Source of the DNA: Cotesia glomerata
Lineage: Eukaryota > Arthropoda > Insecta > Hymenoptera > Braconidae
DNA: 64,000 nucleotides
Assembly (NCBI RefSeq): GCF_020080835.1
Contig: NC_058162.1
Coordinates: 18,631,203 to 18,695,202, forward strand
Direction of reading: 5' to 3'
Shown in pieces: positions 25,155 to 35,100 of the stretch. The notes under the pieces were generated by a model, which saw only the letters and a list, made by a program, of their open reading frames with translations, was not told the DNA's origin and ran no database searches. Position numbers and translations under genes: made by a program. Positions within the stretch are counted from its first letter, which is position 1; each line of letters starts with the position of its first letter.

Positions 25155-25574
25155 GCTGAAACATTCGGGGAAGTTTCCTAAGACCTCAATTGTCAACATC
25201 CGTTGGAAACTCGATTTTCAAAAAACGGGGTAAAACCAATAACTTCCCAACTTGTGATGGGCATATTTCTATTTTGAAAGAAATTTTTGTAGTTAAATTT
25301 GGTATCAAATTAAGAGTAGCTTCACATTTTGAGGTGTGCAATAAAGATTCATAATTCTGTATATTAATTTTTTACTTTCTTCTTTTTTTAGCTTATGGCA
25401 CCGAAAGAAGTCTTAGAAGAGTGGCAGAAGAGACCGCAAATTTTAGTGTCACGATACATTACCAAATATCTGCAAACAAAAGGTCGCTTGTCACTAGAAG
25501 GCCACGGTTCGATGGCAGTTAAAAGCCCACGGCGTTTTAAACTCGTTCAACAAGAATCCGAAAACTACGACTAA
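8358..25574 (+). CDS. UPP1: Uridine phosphorylase, six coding exons
   Basis: Model: join 8358-8497, 10329-10452, 20011-20172, 21398-21583, 23797-24129, 25392-25574, giving about 375 residues. The enzyme splits uridine with phosphate into uracil and ribose-1-phosphate in the cytosolic pyrimidine salvage pathway. Family hallmarks in order: VRLRNPNI, MFGDIK, MGGTPKRM, YKVGPVLSIS, HGMGIPSVGI, the phosphate loop IRIGTCGGIG, DFYEGQGRLDGAFC (the Gln/Arg pair that selects uracil) and NIEMEAVAFAAL (ribose site Met/Glu). All junctions are GT/AG and phases agree (2, then 0 throughout). The protein is longer than the ~310-residue human enzyme, with a longer N-terminus and a ~25-residue basic C-terminal extension. 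Whether it is closer to UPP1 or UPP2 is not decided. Intron 2 is 9.6 kb and packed with transposons. Confidence 0.93.
8498..10328 (+). other. UPP intron 1
   Basis: Donor GTATGA, acceptor TTTACTTAAG. AT-rich with degenerate TTGACTTGATCCAAGAG-type segments (about 8557-8580 and 9270-9480) resembling the CAAGA foldback MITE family seen at 22876 and 47397. No coding sequence seen. Confidence 0.6.
10329..10452 (+). CDS. UPP1: UPP exon 2
   Basis: Begins one base into the codon left by exon 1 and reads YSDGSVRLRNPNIELMDQD onward to MFGDIK, then donor GTACAA in phase 0. The NPNI...DILYH block is the conserved N-terminal start of animal uridine phosphorylases. Confidence 0.9.
10453..10916 (+). other. 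Start of UPP intron 2, AT-rich
   Basis: No gene or clear repeat is visible before the palindromic block at 10917. Confidence 0.5.
10917..11050. repeat. ~134-bp nested palindrome (hairpin)
   Basis: Concentric inverted repeats: outer ATAGTATATTACACTAC against GTATAGTGTATACTAT, then GCAGAAAGTTTGAG/CTCAAACTTTCTGC, then CTGCGCGC/GCGCGCAG, GATGCCC/GGGCATC and a GGCGAAGCC tip. Strikingly GC-rich for this region. It touches the left inverted repeat of the tyrosine-recombinase element and is either part of that element or a separate foldback MITE. Confidence 0.85.
11108..11170. repeat. 63-nt GC-rich hairpin
   Basis: Arms GATGCCTGCCCCGAC and GTCGGGGGCAGGCATC with a second inner stem GCGGCAC/GTGCTGC. 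Confidence 0.85.
11611..13377 (-). pseudogene. Tyrosine recombinase (Crypton-type), three exons, inactivated
   Basis: Exons 13377-12937, 12853-12410 and 12302-11611 with GTATGT, GTAATT donors and AG acceptors. The recombinase would cut and rejoin DNA through a tyrosine. Visible parts: an N-terminal SAM-like/core-binding region (LPKKSADKYTLVYNTYKKW, CPSTLWSVNSMLKS, WDEV), catalytic Arg in GATRCDEL, the HxxR box HCLRRTSATL, LGGWKS, and the nucleophile in AEGYIENS spanning the exon 2/3 junction. A ~200-residue Ser/Asn-rich tail follows. Two lesions: an in-frame TAA at 13173-13171 and a one-base deletion near 12530; the deletion is supported by exon 2 phase, which is off by exactly one base. Confidence 0.75.
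13645..13670. repeat. Perfect palindrome at right end of recombinase element
   Basis: TTTCTGCTGCGATATCGCAG continuing to CAGAAA; it lies just inside the right inverted repeat. A GACCGAGG octamer occurs at 13623 and again at 13683. Confidence 0.8.
13702..14225 (+). other. UPP intron 2, AT-rich, nothing recognised
   Basis: No gene; simple AT-rich sequence leading into the TA microsatellite. Confidence 0.5.
14226..14430. repeat. (TA)n microsatellite, left flank of Helitron 1
   Basis: Two long TA blocks (about 14244-14300 and 14346-14430) split by a short degenerate segment. TA continues on the other side of Helitron 1 at 18536, consistent with insertion between A and T inside one TA tract. Confidence 0.95.
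14651..16768 (-). CDS. Helitron helicase domain (PIF1-like), open 705 codons
   Basis: C-terminal half of a Helitron RepHel protein. It has PIF1-family motifs in order: Walker A in DVPGGTGKTF, Walker B in IIWDECTMAH, motif III GDFRQTLPIIP, MRVQ, and the terminal MTINKSQGQTM and YVACSRVG boxes of the superfamily-1B fold. These 5'-3' helicases unwind donor DNA during rolling-circle transposition. The reading frame is uninterrupted. The apparent ATG at 16768 is a product of the internal deletion: just upstream in another frame are residues from the N-terminal region (NGLLIGTDPD, CFQMTSFG), and the HUH endonuclease block present in Helitron 2 is absent. Whether any protein is made is unknown. Confidence 0.85.
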   Translation of the reverse strand: MLSNDIVRSADDFGAFARTLLYSQVPRYFTWAQTKQWIPCKQGSPVDACPNLFKSNALGRVFTVNPRQTKCFYLRLLLVNVTAPLSFQDIRKVNGQQYTTYKDACLALGLLEDDKQWEYMLAEAALNCTAIQICLLFAIVLTTCFPARAEILWDNHKDSMTDDILHQHRTQCNDLAITFSDDMYNEALIAIEDLCIIIANLPLSHFGMNSPNRGATDLMNTEMNREMQYNTVEMAAIVTRNVPLMNEEQRTIYDRIMLAVSAGQGGFFFLDVPGGTGKTFLISLILAKIRSNNGIALAVASSGIAATLLNGGRTAHSVFKLPLNIQNNPDAVCNIKKQSSIATVLKQCKIIIWDECTMAHKHSLEALNRTLKDIKNNEKLFGGTLLVLSGDFRQTLPIIPRSTYAGEINACLKSSTLWRNVEIVQLKVNMRVQMLQDPSAETFSKQLLDIGDGKVTIAETGYIKLANDFCTIIDSQDALIEQIFPDVHTNYINLEWLAERAMLAAKNVDVDILNLKIQQLLPGDLVSYKSIDIVCDDTEAVNFPTEFLNSLDLPGMPPHNLQLKVGSIIILLRNLNPPRLCNGTRLVIKKLMKNVIEGTILNGKFRGENILIPRILIIPTDVPIQFKRIQFPIRLAFAMTINKSQGQTMSVCGLDLSTPCFSHGQLYVACSRVGKPSSLFILAKDGLTKNIVHTAALRDKYYVIN
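16769..17308 (-). pseudogene. Helitron 1 N-terminal RepHel remnant
   Basis: Starts MPTKRKGANLSRD, basic and Gln/Arg-rich, with a CPYCHALKF...GMCC cysteine pattern; nearly colinear with the start of Helitron 2's protein (36742-36300). The frame shifts after the GMCCASG region and runs into the helicase ORF after a ~2.2-kb deletion of the Rep region. Confidence 0.75.
17309..17524 (-). other. Helitron 1 5' non-coding region
   Basis: AT-rich leader upstream of the RepHel start; the equivalent is present in Helitron 2. Confidence 0.5.
17525..17689. mobile_element. mariner/Tc1-like MITE nested in Helitron 1
   Basis: About 33-bp terminal inverted repeats starting TACCCTGTTTAAAAATATTC and ending in the matching GAATATTTTTAAACAGGGTA, with TA at both ends as expected for a TA target duplication. 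165 bp, non-coding. Confidence 0.8.
18536..18615. repeat. (TA)n microsatellite, right flank of Helitron 1
   Basis: Uninterrupted AT repeat directly after the Helitron 5' terminus. Confidence 0.95.
18735..19040. repeat. Imperfect tandem duplication (~130 bp)
   Basis: Two similar copies each contain AATTCAAAAATTTTCAAAA and a GAAAGCTTATTTAATAAGCTT palindrome near 18866 and 18992 followed by AATTTGTGTA. Confidence 0.65.
19220..19798. mobile_element. Non-autonomous DNA transposon with ~55-bp TIRs
   Basis: Left end GGGTTGCAGTCAAATAGTCA, right end reverse-complement GGTTGCGGTCAACCAGTCAG; both continue into CATTCCGAATTA and further matching sequence. The interior is AT-rich without a transposase. 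Superfamily not recognised. Confidence 0.75.
20011..20172 (+). CDS. UPP1: UPP exon 3
   Basis: Acceptor TTAAATCAG, donor GTAAGT, phase 0 at both ends, 54 residues. Encodes FVCMGGTPKRM, the helix after the first strand of the phosphorylase fold, and ends YKVGPVLSIS, which leads straight into exon 4's HGMGIPS. Confidence 0.95.
20173..20787 (+). other. UPP intron 3, first part
   Basis: AT-rich; 20697-20786 resembles one half of the CAAGA foldback MITE (ACACTGAAGAAAAAAAAATA...TTGACTTGATTCAAG). Confidence 0.5.
20788..21321. mobile_element. MITE with ACACGGAAA-type TIRs and an internal tRNA-like core
   Basis: Left end ACACAGAAAGAAAATTGTAC and right end ...CCATTGTAATTTTTCATAGG...TTTTCCGTGT are inverted matches including GAAAAATTAC. 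It carries a tRNA-like segment at 20963-21032. Non-coding; lies in UPP intron 3. Confidence 0.7.
20963..21032 (-). other. tRNA-like sequence inside MITE
   Basis: Minus strand: CCCTCTGATAGCGTAAGGGG (box A-like), a loose middle arm and CCGGGTTCGATTCCTCGG (box B in an imperfect T-arm). The acceptor ends do not pair well, so it reads as a tRNA-derived relic rather than a gene. Confidence 0.45.
21398..21583 (+). CDS. UPP1: UPP exon 4
   Basis: Acceptor ATACTCTTTAG, donor GTAAGA, phase 0. Encodes HGMGIPSVGILLHEVIKL, the phosphate-binding FIRIGTCGGIGLEGGTVV and ISEEAVDGM: the most conserved core of the enzyme. Confidence 0.96.
21584..22214 (+). other. UPP intron 4, first part
   Basis: AT-rich intron sequence without recognised element. 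Confidence 0.5.
22351..22634. mobile_element. Foldback element, ~89-bp arms, GATCA-rich
   Basis: Left arm from AAGTGAAAAATTAGCAATCC and right arm ending ...GCTAATTTTTCACTT are near-perfect inverse copies (about five mismatches in 89). The unpaired centre holds GATCGATCATTGATC and related units. Confidence 0.85.
22635..22797. repeat. CGGTAG/CTACCG inverted-repeat insert
   Basis: Repeated ACCGATTTTTTTTCGGTAGA and its complement arranged head to head; the right end is TTTTTTTCCGTGTAC, like other MITE ends in this window. Confidence 0.7.
22876..23116. mobile_element. CAAGA foldback MITE (ACACTGATA ends)
   Basis: Almost perfect palindrome: ACACTGATAAAAAAATTGAC ... GTCAATTTTTTTATCAGTGT with ~110-bp arms rich in CTTGACTCAAGA. 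Same family as 47397-47859; degenerate pieces lie in UPP intron 1 and elsewhere. Confidence 0.88.
23797..24129 (+). CDS. UPP1: UPP exon 5
   Basis: Acceptor AAATTACAG, donor GTAAAT, phase 0; 111 residues. Contains the linker helix, GKTMCTHDFYEGQGRLDGAF with the uracil-selective residues, VVNIEMEAVAFAAL (ribose contact) and AIVCVTLLDRLKGDQ before the final helix. Confidence 0.96.
24321..25250 (+). repeat. CA-tract repeat family, copy B
   Basis: Starts TTAGGAAAACGGTTGACCCT, has an AGCTC palindromic block, (CA)n at 25098-25138 followed by (GC)n to 25153, then GGGGAAGTTTCCTAAGACCT and AAAAACGGGGTAAAACCAAT; the terminal TTAGCGGGAAGTT is lost. A separate palindromic MITE sits inside it at 24583-24706. 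Lies in UPP intron 5. Confidence 0.8.
24583..24706. mobile_element. 124-bp MITE with 34-bp perfect inverted repeats
   Basis: 24583-24616 (GTGGCTAAAGGTACGGCTCA...) is the exact reverse complement of 24673-24706. Inserted in CA-repeat copy B. Perfect arms suggest recent insertion or gene-conversion-like repair. Confidence 0.85.
25392..25574 (+). CDS. UPP1: UPP exon 6 (C-terminus, stop)
   Basis: Acceptor CTTTTTTTAG; reads LMAPKEVLEEWQKRPQIL then ...ITKYLQTKGR, the terminal helix of the family, plus a basic extension with KSPRRFKL and TAA at 25572-25574. A polyadenylation hexamer AATAAA is at 25688-25693. Confidence 0.93.
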   Translation, partial: LMAPKEVLEEWQKRPQILVSRYITKYLQTKGRLSLEGHGSMAVKSPRRFKLVQQESENYD

Positions 25575-26657
25575 ATCGTTAGCGTTAAAATTTGTTCTTC
25601 AATTTTTCATACTTTCTTTATTTGGAATACATTTATTTTTTTTTTTTTTTTCATCCACCGATGCAATTCGAAAAATCTTGTTCTCTTAATAAATATTTAT
25701 AGTACACCAAACTAAAATAAACTTTGTGATTCGCAATATATAATACTGGAATGTTATAATTATAAACTGAAACTTGCTGTTATTGAATTCATGAATTCAT
25801 TAATTAGCTTCATGGCATTTCGAATTATTTAGTCTAGTTGTATTGAAATTAAACTTAATTTTAAAAAGTTAACATGAATATTAATATGATAATCATTTAT
25901 TAATGATACTTTTATATCATTATAAAATTTTATATACAAATTTATACTTATTTTAAAATGTGTTCTGTTACGTAAATTATTTTTTCACAAGTGTAGTACT
26001 CAATTACTGGCATCAGTGGAGAGGGAATGCTAACTTTGCCACGTTTTGTTTTTTACAAAACAAGTGGTACACAAGTACAAATGAGTGCCGGTTTTAATAG
26101 CATGAGATGAAAAAAAAAAAAATTAGAAAGGCTATTTAATGTTTTAAATGAAAACGACATTCAATGAAAATTAGAAGAAAAATAAAAAGGAACTATAACC
26201 AATAAAAATACCTGTTTTAATTACATATCTAACATTTTAACAGTAACAAAGTTGAGTTTTGAATGAAAGAAAATAATAATAAATAGTTAAATTTATCGAT
26301 GCTTAATAAAAAGCAAATGTTCTATGTTATATAAATGTTACATGGATTTTTCAGTGGCCTATGCGTTTTGCGCAGATGTAGTTGTATGTTTCTTTTTCAA
26401 CATAATTCTCGGATGGAACTTTGAGTTTCAATACCTCCAGTACTATTCTACATGACGGCGATGCACAAAACCGATTAATTTATTTTGTGTCCTTAGAAAA
26501 AATGTCAGTTTATTATGTTTTTAAAGCACTTTAAAAAATCGGCTAAAAATTTACATGGGTTGCTTAAGATTAATCGGACGTTAAGGCAATGAATTGATAA
26601 AAATCTAAATTGTGAAATTGTTAATCTATACTAAGTAGTAAATACGGAAAAAAAAAA
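25575..26657 (+). other. 3' flank of UPP; no gene seen
   Basis: AT-rich, with UPP's likely polyadenylation signal at 25688. No ORF or known repeat was recognised. Confidence 0.5.
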
Positions 26658-27525
<868 letters not shown>

Positions 27526-27532
27526 AAAATTT

Positions 27533-27925
27533 TTTTTCATTGGTAATATTCCTATGTTGACACACTAAATTTTACAATGCCGGCATTTGAAAAATAACTG
27601 TGTAACATAAGAGAGATTCTTATCTAAAAATAGAAAATTTTATTATGTTGACATAAGAAAAAAATAATTCCTATGTTAACGTACTAATTTTTACCACGCT
27701 AGCATTGCAAAAATCACTCTATAACATCGAAAAAATTTCTAAATTAATGTAGAGAATTTTACTATGTTAACACAGGAATACTTCTCATGTTAATATAAAA
27801 ATTTCTACTATGTTAACAGAAGAAAAATTCCTGTGTTAACATACTAATTTTTACTATAAGCATTAAAAAAATAATTATGTTAACGTAGGAACAATTCATT
27901 TGGTAATAGAAGTGATCTTTAAAAA
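27533..27925. repeat. TATGTTAAC-rich inverted/tandem repeat
   Basis: Repeated CCTATGTTAACATACTAATT and AATTTTACTATGTTAACA-type units, in both orientations, over about 390 bp directly after copy C. Confidence 0.65.
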
Positions 27926-28893
27926 TTTTCTAATCTAGCTGATTTTTGGAGAGTATTTTTAAAACACATTTAACTAACATATTTTCATAGAAGATTCAAA
28001 AAGAAATTTTGCGGTTTCTTCATAACACCCTAAAGTATGTCTTAATCAACTATTTTGTCCGGAAAACCAACTCTGAGATTTATAATGACTGTTTATTACA
28101 TGATAACAGTATAAATTTACGGACATAAAGTAGTGGTATTTGAACTTGAAGTTAAAATTTGAAAATTGTGGTTAATTTAAAGTATGACTCGATACGCTAA
28201 CCACGCGTAATTGTTTTTTACCTCATTACACAATGTACAATTAGTATTGAGGTTAATAGTTATAGTTAAAATAAATGACATGATATGCTATTGTATTGAA
28301 AAAAATGAAAATATATGCTGCGTATTAACTTTTTGTTTCCAATTTTTTTAAAACGCATAAGAAAAAAAACATTCCACATATTTTAAAAAATAGTTGATGT
28401 TATCTATTTTAAAAATAATATTTTCGTGACAAATTTCTGCGTAAAATGTTTAAGAAATTATTGTAAATTATAACTAAACGAAAAAATTCATATTAAAGAA
28501 ATATAACTATTTAATATTTATATCATATTTATCGAAATCAACTATTTAATGATTAATTGTAACAATAAGCGAAATGCATAAAAAGAGAAAAATCAGTTGA
28601 AAAATATTAAATGTTATACTTTACTTAGTAATTAGCAATGTTGAATGTGTATGTCTATTTAGCAAAATCGCATAAAAATTAGTTTTATCATTAATATTGA
28701 ATATTAATAAAATGCAATTTTAAAGTTTAATACATTTTATTAAAAAAAATTTTAATTCCATTGAATTTTTTATTCTTGAAAACAACGACGTATCTGTGAT
28801 GCAATTAAAAAAAAATATATAAGCACAAAAAAATATGTTAATTATTATCGTTAATTAGATAACAGCTTCTGGTGCACAGACAAAAAAGTATAC
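27926..28893. other. AT-rich intergenic stretch, nothing recognised
   Basis: No ORF, repeat or RNA gene seen. Confidence 0.5.
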
Positions 28894-29235
28894 TTAACCC
28901 GTCGTAGGTCGCGTTAAGAGCGTGACGCCGCTTTTTTTACATTTCATCAATAATATTTTAAAAGAAAGTTCTAAAACAAATGTAATTCTTTCTTTGAACC
29001 TTTCTGAAAATGTAAAAGCAATAAATATATCTTAAAATGTTCTAGAAAAATTTTTAAATTGATTTTTCAACCCGGTTGGCGCCGTGGCATACGGTGCGAG
29101 TGAACGATGGAGACTTTCTTAAATTCTGGTATGACTATAAGTATCACTGCTGTCCCATTTAAATCATACAGCTGGGTAACGCTCACCAAGCAACGGAAAT
29201 AGTTCGGTAAAATCACGCAACCTACGAAAGGTTAA
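28894..29235. mobile_element. piggyBac-like MITE
   Basis: TTAA at both ends (28894-28897 and 29232-29235) flanking inverted CCCGTCGTAGGTCGCG and CGCAACCTACGAAAGG. TTAA duplication with CCC-type ends is the piggyBac signature. 334 bp inside, no transposase. Confidence 0.7.
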
Positions 29236-29999
29236 ACCGAGAAAATTCTAAGGAAGACCGAAGTTGTTTTGGAGTAAGAAGAAATTTTCTTGAGACAAGA
29301 AAATATTTTCGGCTCAAGAAATCCTAACTCAATTTGATATGAATTTTATCTTTCTAAATATTTTCTTGAGTTGAGAAAATTTATTCTAGAACCAATAATT
29401 TTTTCTTACTGTGTCTTGTTTCTAGACTTTTTGATTCAACTATGAAAGTCTGCATATTTGCATTTAAATTTTTACGTTATCTGTTGACTTATTGAAGTAT
29501 GATTAACAATGAAAAAAAAAAAAAAACAAAAATTTAAGTTAATGATACACATTTATAACTTTGATTGTTTTTTGGATGTAAACCCAATTTATCAATTACA
29601 GTTAACTATAAAACAAGAAATGCTCAGATTGTGAATATCGTATATTCTATATTCTTAAACAAATATATAATAACATTTTACCTTTCAATAAGTTATCGAG
29701 TATAATCTATTATTTACTTTATGGTGATACGCTGTTCAGACTTCACCTCTAAGGTATATTTTTTTTTTTATTAGAAGGTTTGAGTGTAACAAATGAGTCA
29801 AAATAGTGATTTTAATTTTTTAGCATTCCCAATTCTTTTAATAGTTATTAAAATTCATTATTTTTATTTACGATTAAAATAACAAATTTAACTGTTGGTA
29901 ATTATTAATAATTCAATAAAAAAAGTAATTAAATGAAAATTTTTTTTTTAAATCAGCGTTTTAATTGTATCACAATCATTTGTGTTTTACAATACTGTA
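29236..29999. other. AT-rich stretch with a CAAGAAAA-rich segment
   Basis: 29270-29410 has TTCTTGAGACAAGAAAATAT-like inverted units of the CAAGA MITE type; the rest holds nothing recognised. Confidence 0.5.
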
Positions 30000-30215
30000 T
30001 ACCCTAGACAGGAGATTACGACGGGGCCAAGCTTGGCTCAGGCTTGGCGCAACGTTTAAAACTCTGTTCCTGATTTGTAAACCAGCTTTGGCCCAGCCTT
30101 CGTAGAAGTCTGGAGTGATAACAGGGTGCCAAGCTTGGTTGCCAAGACTGGTCCAAGCTTTTTAATCAAGCCTGGCCCAAGTTTCGAAGCCAAAGCAAGC
30201 CCAGGCTTATTCACC
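30000..30215. repeat. AAGCTTGG-rich repeat block
   Basis: Recurrent CCAAGCTTGG/GGCCCAGCC-type words in both orientations (GGGGCCAAGCTTGGCTCAGG, GTGCCAAGCTTGGTTGCC, AAGCCCAGGCTT), more GC-rich than its surroundings; probably a small foldback MITE. Confidence 0.5.
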
Positions 30216-30847
30216 ACTATAGAATTTACTAGAAGTAGATTATGAAATATATTCAGATTTTAATTGTTTCATGTTGAACTAAATCAGTATTAAGAATCCA
30301 ATTTAGAATAAATTGAATCCTCTGAAATAAAATAGTAAAATTCTACAAAAGGGTTGAATTAGGTATTTGCGTGATTTTTATATTGCTTAACTATTGATGA
30401 TTTTAGATTGTATATAATTTTTTAGAATTTGTGAAAAAAAAATATTCGATTTTTGTTTATAAATATTTAAATAATTTAATAAATAAAAGTGGTCCTAAAT
30501 TACATCAAATTCACGTGACGTAAAACGTGATGTGATTGGTTTGACGTCACTGTGCTGTTTCTGGCGCGTTAATTTGAATGTACCATGAATATTACATAAC
30601 TTTATATTGCGGTGAAAAAATTCAAAGTAAGTTTTGGAAACTTTAAGTTTTATACATTACATCATTAATGCCAGACTTCACTGACAATAATTAAGATAGA
30701 AATAAATTCTTGTGTAATGTTTTTCTTTTAAAACAAACGTGAATACTTGTGTGGAGGTTATGATCATATATCAATGTTATTATACTAAGATTGCTAAGCA
30801 GCGTTAGTTTGAGCAGTGCAGTTAGTGATTATCAATAAATTAACAAA
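30216..30847. other. AT-rich flank of MULE remnant
   Basis: Nothing recognised apart from its position 5' of the MULE gene remnant. Confidence 0.4.
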
Positions 30848-31908
30848 ATGCCCCGACGAAAAGTGGATCCTGGTTTTTGTGAGACACGATCTGATAATTT
30901 ACCATGAGTTGATGCGATGCATTTACGGTTGCATCTTATCTCGCTACTAACTCCGATTTCGTATTTGCAGAAATGAAAAGAGCAAAAGCTAACCTATATG
31001 TATACTTTTATATAGCTATTTAAATTAATGGAGTGTCTAGCCGTCCAATTATTCGGACGATTAATTTTTTCTTATCCGTCCGATATTCGGGTGAACAGAT
31101 AGTATTTATTATTATTTCATTTTTGAATTTTAAATTCTTGCGCCCTGCTGCCATTTCTAGCTAGAGTGTTTCCGAATGCATCCTTTACTATTAAGCATTA
31201 TTGAAGAAAATGCGAATTTAAAATTGAATTAAAGTTTCAAGTCATTTGAAGAATCACAAAAAAGAATAGAGGATTATCAAAATTATTCAAATTGTATTTT
31301 TTACAAAAGAGATTGTTCAACCATCATCGGTGTAGAAAAGAAGGTGTAAAAAGACCTATTGATAAAGGTTTAAAGTATTATTTTATCAAATATTATTGCA
31401 TTCATGGTGAAAAAAATTTTAAATCAGTAGGAAGAGGAGAGAGATCGTCAAATACCTTCCAAAAAAAATGCCCAGCGTCATTTAAAGTTAGTGTGAGTGA
31501 TGATGGAAAAAGGTTGTTCATATCGAGAATCGACTTACATCATAATCATCTTTCGACAACCCAATTGTATGAACACTTGCCTCAAACTCGACGGATGACT
31601 CCAAAAGTTAAAGAAAAGGTTAAGGAACTTATAAACCTAAAAGCTAATAAAACGAAAATTAAAGATCTAATTAGCGAACAAACTGGAAAAGTTGTATTAT
31701 TAAAAGATATCCATAATTTAAAGTACAATGGAGAAAAAAAAATCAATCAGAAACTGTAAAAAATATTTTAATAAACGATTATAAAGCTGATTGTAATTTT
31801 TTAATTGTGGATAATATTTTCAAAGGTCTTTTTTTTGTTATACCGCAAATTAAATCAGCTATGGAATATTATCCTGAATATATTGGAATCGACGCATCAT
31901 ATAAATTA
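30848..31908 (+). pseudogene. MULE transposase remnant (ZSWIM-like), split by Helitron 2
   Basis: Begins MPRRKVDPGFCETRSDNLP. A second segment resumes in a shifted frame (TVASYLATNSDFVFAEMKRA, 30927-30992). A third block around 31240-31760 reads SFEESQKRIEDYQNYSNC, then after another frame change RKEGVKRPIDKGLKYY, a zinc-binding FLYWCH/FAR1-like region (YYCIHGEKNF, CPASFKVSV, HHNHLS) and VLLKDIHNL; finally YIGIDASYKL at 31883-31908, where the catalytic core of Mutator-like transposases begins. At that point Helitron 2 interrupts the sequence. Several frameshifts and a stop show it was already decayed or decayed since. No convincing continuation is visible after 37808. Confidence 0.6.
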
Positions 31909-32195
31909 CTAGCTGACCCGGCAAACGTTGTTTTGCCATATAAATAATTTCCTAGTAATTTCTAGTGTAGACAAAAAATAGCTTACTTATTGTAAGTATG
32001 TATGTATGTTAGAATGTGTATATTGTATGTATGTAAGAATGTGGTATATGCGTGAAATAAGCATGGAGCGCTGTGAACGATGAGGGAATATAAAAATAAC
32101 AAAAGGCAAACATTATTTTTAAGTTATTATGATTTATTCCTTAAAATTATATATCATTAATTAAACAATTACGACAGTAACACTATTAAACAATA

Positions 32196-35100
32196 TCAAT
32201 CTCTTAATGCTATAGCGTGAACAATATTTTTTGTTAGTCCATCTTTAGCTAACACAAACAAACTGGATGGTTTACCCACTCGAAAGCATGCCACGTATAA
32301 TTGTCCGTGTGAAAAACATGGTGTTCTCAAATCTAATCCACAAACAGACATCGTTTGACCTTGGGATTTGTTGATAGTCATTGCAAATACCAATCTAATC
32401 GGAAACTGAATACGTTTGAATTGAATTGGCACATCTGTAGGTATAATAGGAATCCGTGGTATGAGTATATTTTCACCTCTGAACTTGCCATTTAAAATCC
32501 TGGCTTCGATCCCGTTTTTCATTAATTTTTGAATGACTAATCGCGTACCGTTGCACAGCCGGGGCGGGTTCAAATTACGAAGCAAGATAATTGGAGATCC
32601 AACCTTTAATTGTAAATTATGCGGTGGCATGCCTGGCAAATCCAGTGAGTTCAAAAACTCTGTGGGAAAATTTACTGCTTCGCTGTCGTCGCAAACTGTA
32701 TCAATAGATTTATATGATACCAAGTCCCCTGGCAATAACTGTTGTATCTTCAGATTTAAATTGTCAACGTCTACATTTTTTGCCGCTAAAATCGCTCTTT
32801 CTGCAAGCCACTTCATGATTTATGTACTGTGTGTGTACATCGGGAAATATTTATTCAATGAGAGTATCTTGCGAATCAGCGATTGTGCAGAAATCGGTCG
32901 GTAATTTGACGTATCCAGTTTCATCTATAGCAACTTTTCCATCACCGATATCTAAGAGTTGTTTTGAAAATGTTTCAGCGGATGGATCTTGAAGCATTTG
33001 AACGCGCATATTTATTTTTAGCTGTAATTTTTCAACATTACGCCACAATGGAGATGATTTTAAGCAAGCGTTGATCTCATCAGCGTATGTTGAACGTGGA
33101 ATGACTGGAAGTGTTTGTCTGAAATCACCTGAAAGGACCAACAGAGTTCCGCCAAATAGTTTGTCACTGTTTTTAATATCTTTCAATGTCCTGTTCAACG
33201 CCTCAAGTGAATGTTTGTGTGCCATAGTACATTCATCCCAAATAATAATTTTACAACGTTTCAGCACAGTGGCCATGGACGATTGTTTCTTAATGTTGCA
33301 TACTGCGTCAGGGTTATTCTGAATATTTAGTGGCAGCTTAAATACTGAATGAGCTGTTCTACCCCCATCCAATAAAGTTGCTGCAATGCCCGATGATGCA
33401 ACGGCCAATGCGATGCCATTATTTGATCGTATTTCAGCAAGAATTAGCGAAATAACGAATGTTTTGCCAGTTCCACCCGGTGCATCCAAAAAGAAGAACC
33501 CACCTTGTCCAGCTGAAACTGCGAGCATAATGCGATCATAAATGGTTCTTTGTTCCTCATTCATTAGTGGGACATTGCGGGCAACAATCGCTGCCATTTC
33601 TACAGTACTGTACTGCAGTTCACGATTCATTTCAGTATTTATTAAATCAGATGCAGTTCGATTTGGCGAATTCATACCGAAATTACTAAGTGGTAAGTTG
33701 GCAATGACAATGCAAAGATCCTCAATAGCAATCAATGCTTCATTGTACATTTCGTCGCTGAATGTTATGGTTAGATCGTGGCACCGTATACGATGTTGAT
33801 GCAATATATCATCAGTCATTGAATCTTTGTGATTTTCCCATAATATCTGTGCTCGGGCTGGGAAACATGTAGTCAACACTATAGCGAATAGTAGACGAAT
33901 TTGTATTGCTGTACAGTTCAATGCAGCTTCAGCAAGCATGCATTCCCACTGGTTGTCGTCTTCCAGCAAGCCGAGTGCAAGGCATGCATCTTTATACGTT
34001 GGATATTGTTGCCCATTCACTTTACGTATATCTTGAAATGATAATGGGCCAGTAACATTAACCAACAACAGTCGAAGATAAAAGCACTCCGTGTGTCTTG
34101 GATTGACTTGCGGGGCATCCATGTTTTTGTTTGAGTCCATGTGAAATAGCGTCGTACTTGTGAATAGAGTAATGTTCGTGCAAAGGCACCAAAATCATCC
34201 GCACGATTACACAATTCAAAAAATGCAGTGAGTGTAGTTTTAGGTGGATTTATTGCACGATCAATCGCTGTCTCGTTCGTTAAAAATACACGCTGACCGT
34301 TTTCAAGATGGATGGCTAACTGAACAACTGCTGGATCCCGTTCATGAATTGGAAAACCAAAGATACGCCAAGCAGCTTCATTGGAGCTGATGTACCGACC
34401 AATTTGGTAGAGCGTTATTTCATCGTTTTTATTCACTGGAGGAGCATTCACATTAGTATTTTCCACTCTAAACACAGCCATATCACTGCCTTTATGGACA
34501 TACTTGCAAATGTATTTGATGCTCTTCACAGAACTGCAGAACTCAACATTAATATGAGCATTATATGTCTTGCTCAGCAGAGGCGAATATGGCACCACCC
34601 AACGATTGTCAATATCAATGTCTGTGTTGATGATATTTTTAATAAATGATTGTCCGCCATTTTCAGGATTTCTTCGACGATATATTGGGTATCCGTCGAC
34701 ATTTGTGACCGTATCATTGGTAAAATCTTTAGGGAAATTTTTAGTACATTTACCATCAGCCATGCAAGGCGATGAACTATTAAGAGTACCACATGGACCA
34801 TGAATCATGTTTGTTGTAACAATATCAAACAGCAGTTGGTCAGTGGATGGATCTGGAATTTCCGCAGAAATGATACTATCGATTTCTTCAGGACGGATTT
34901 TGTCGATGAACCAAACCAAAATGTGTGCATGAGGTAATCCTCGCTTTTGCCACTCAACCGAATACATCCAGCAACGTGTGGGACCAAATACATGTGATTT
35001 AGTAATGAAACTTATTAAAGACTTCAACTTTTGTCTGAACATACGTGCTGTAATGTCATGGCGATGTATTGCATTTTGGCCAGGTAGTAGCAAAGATGTA

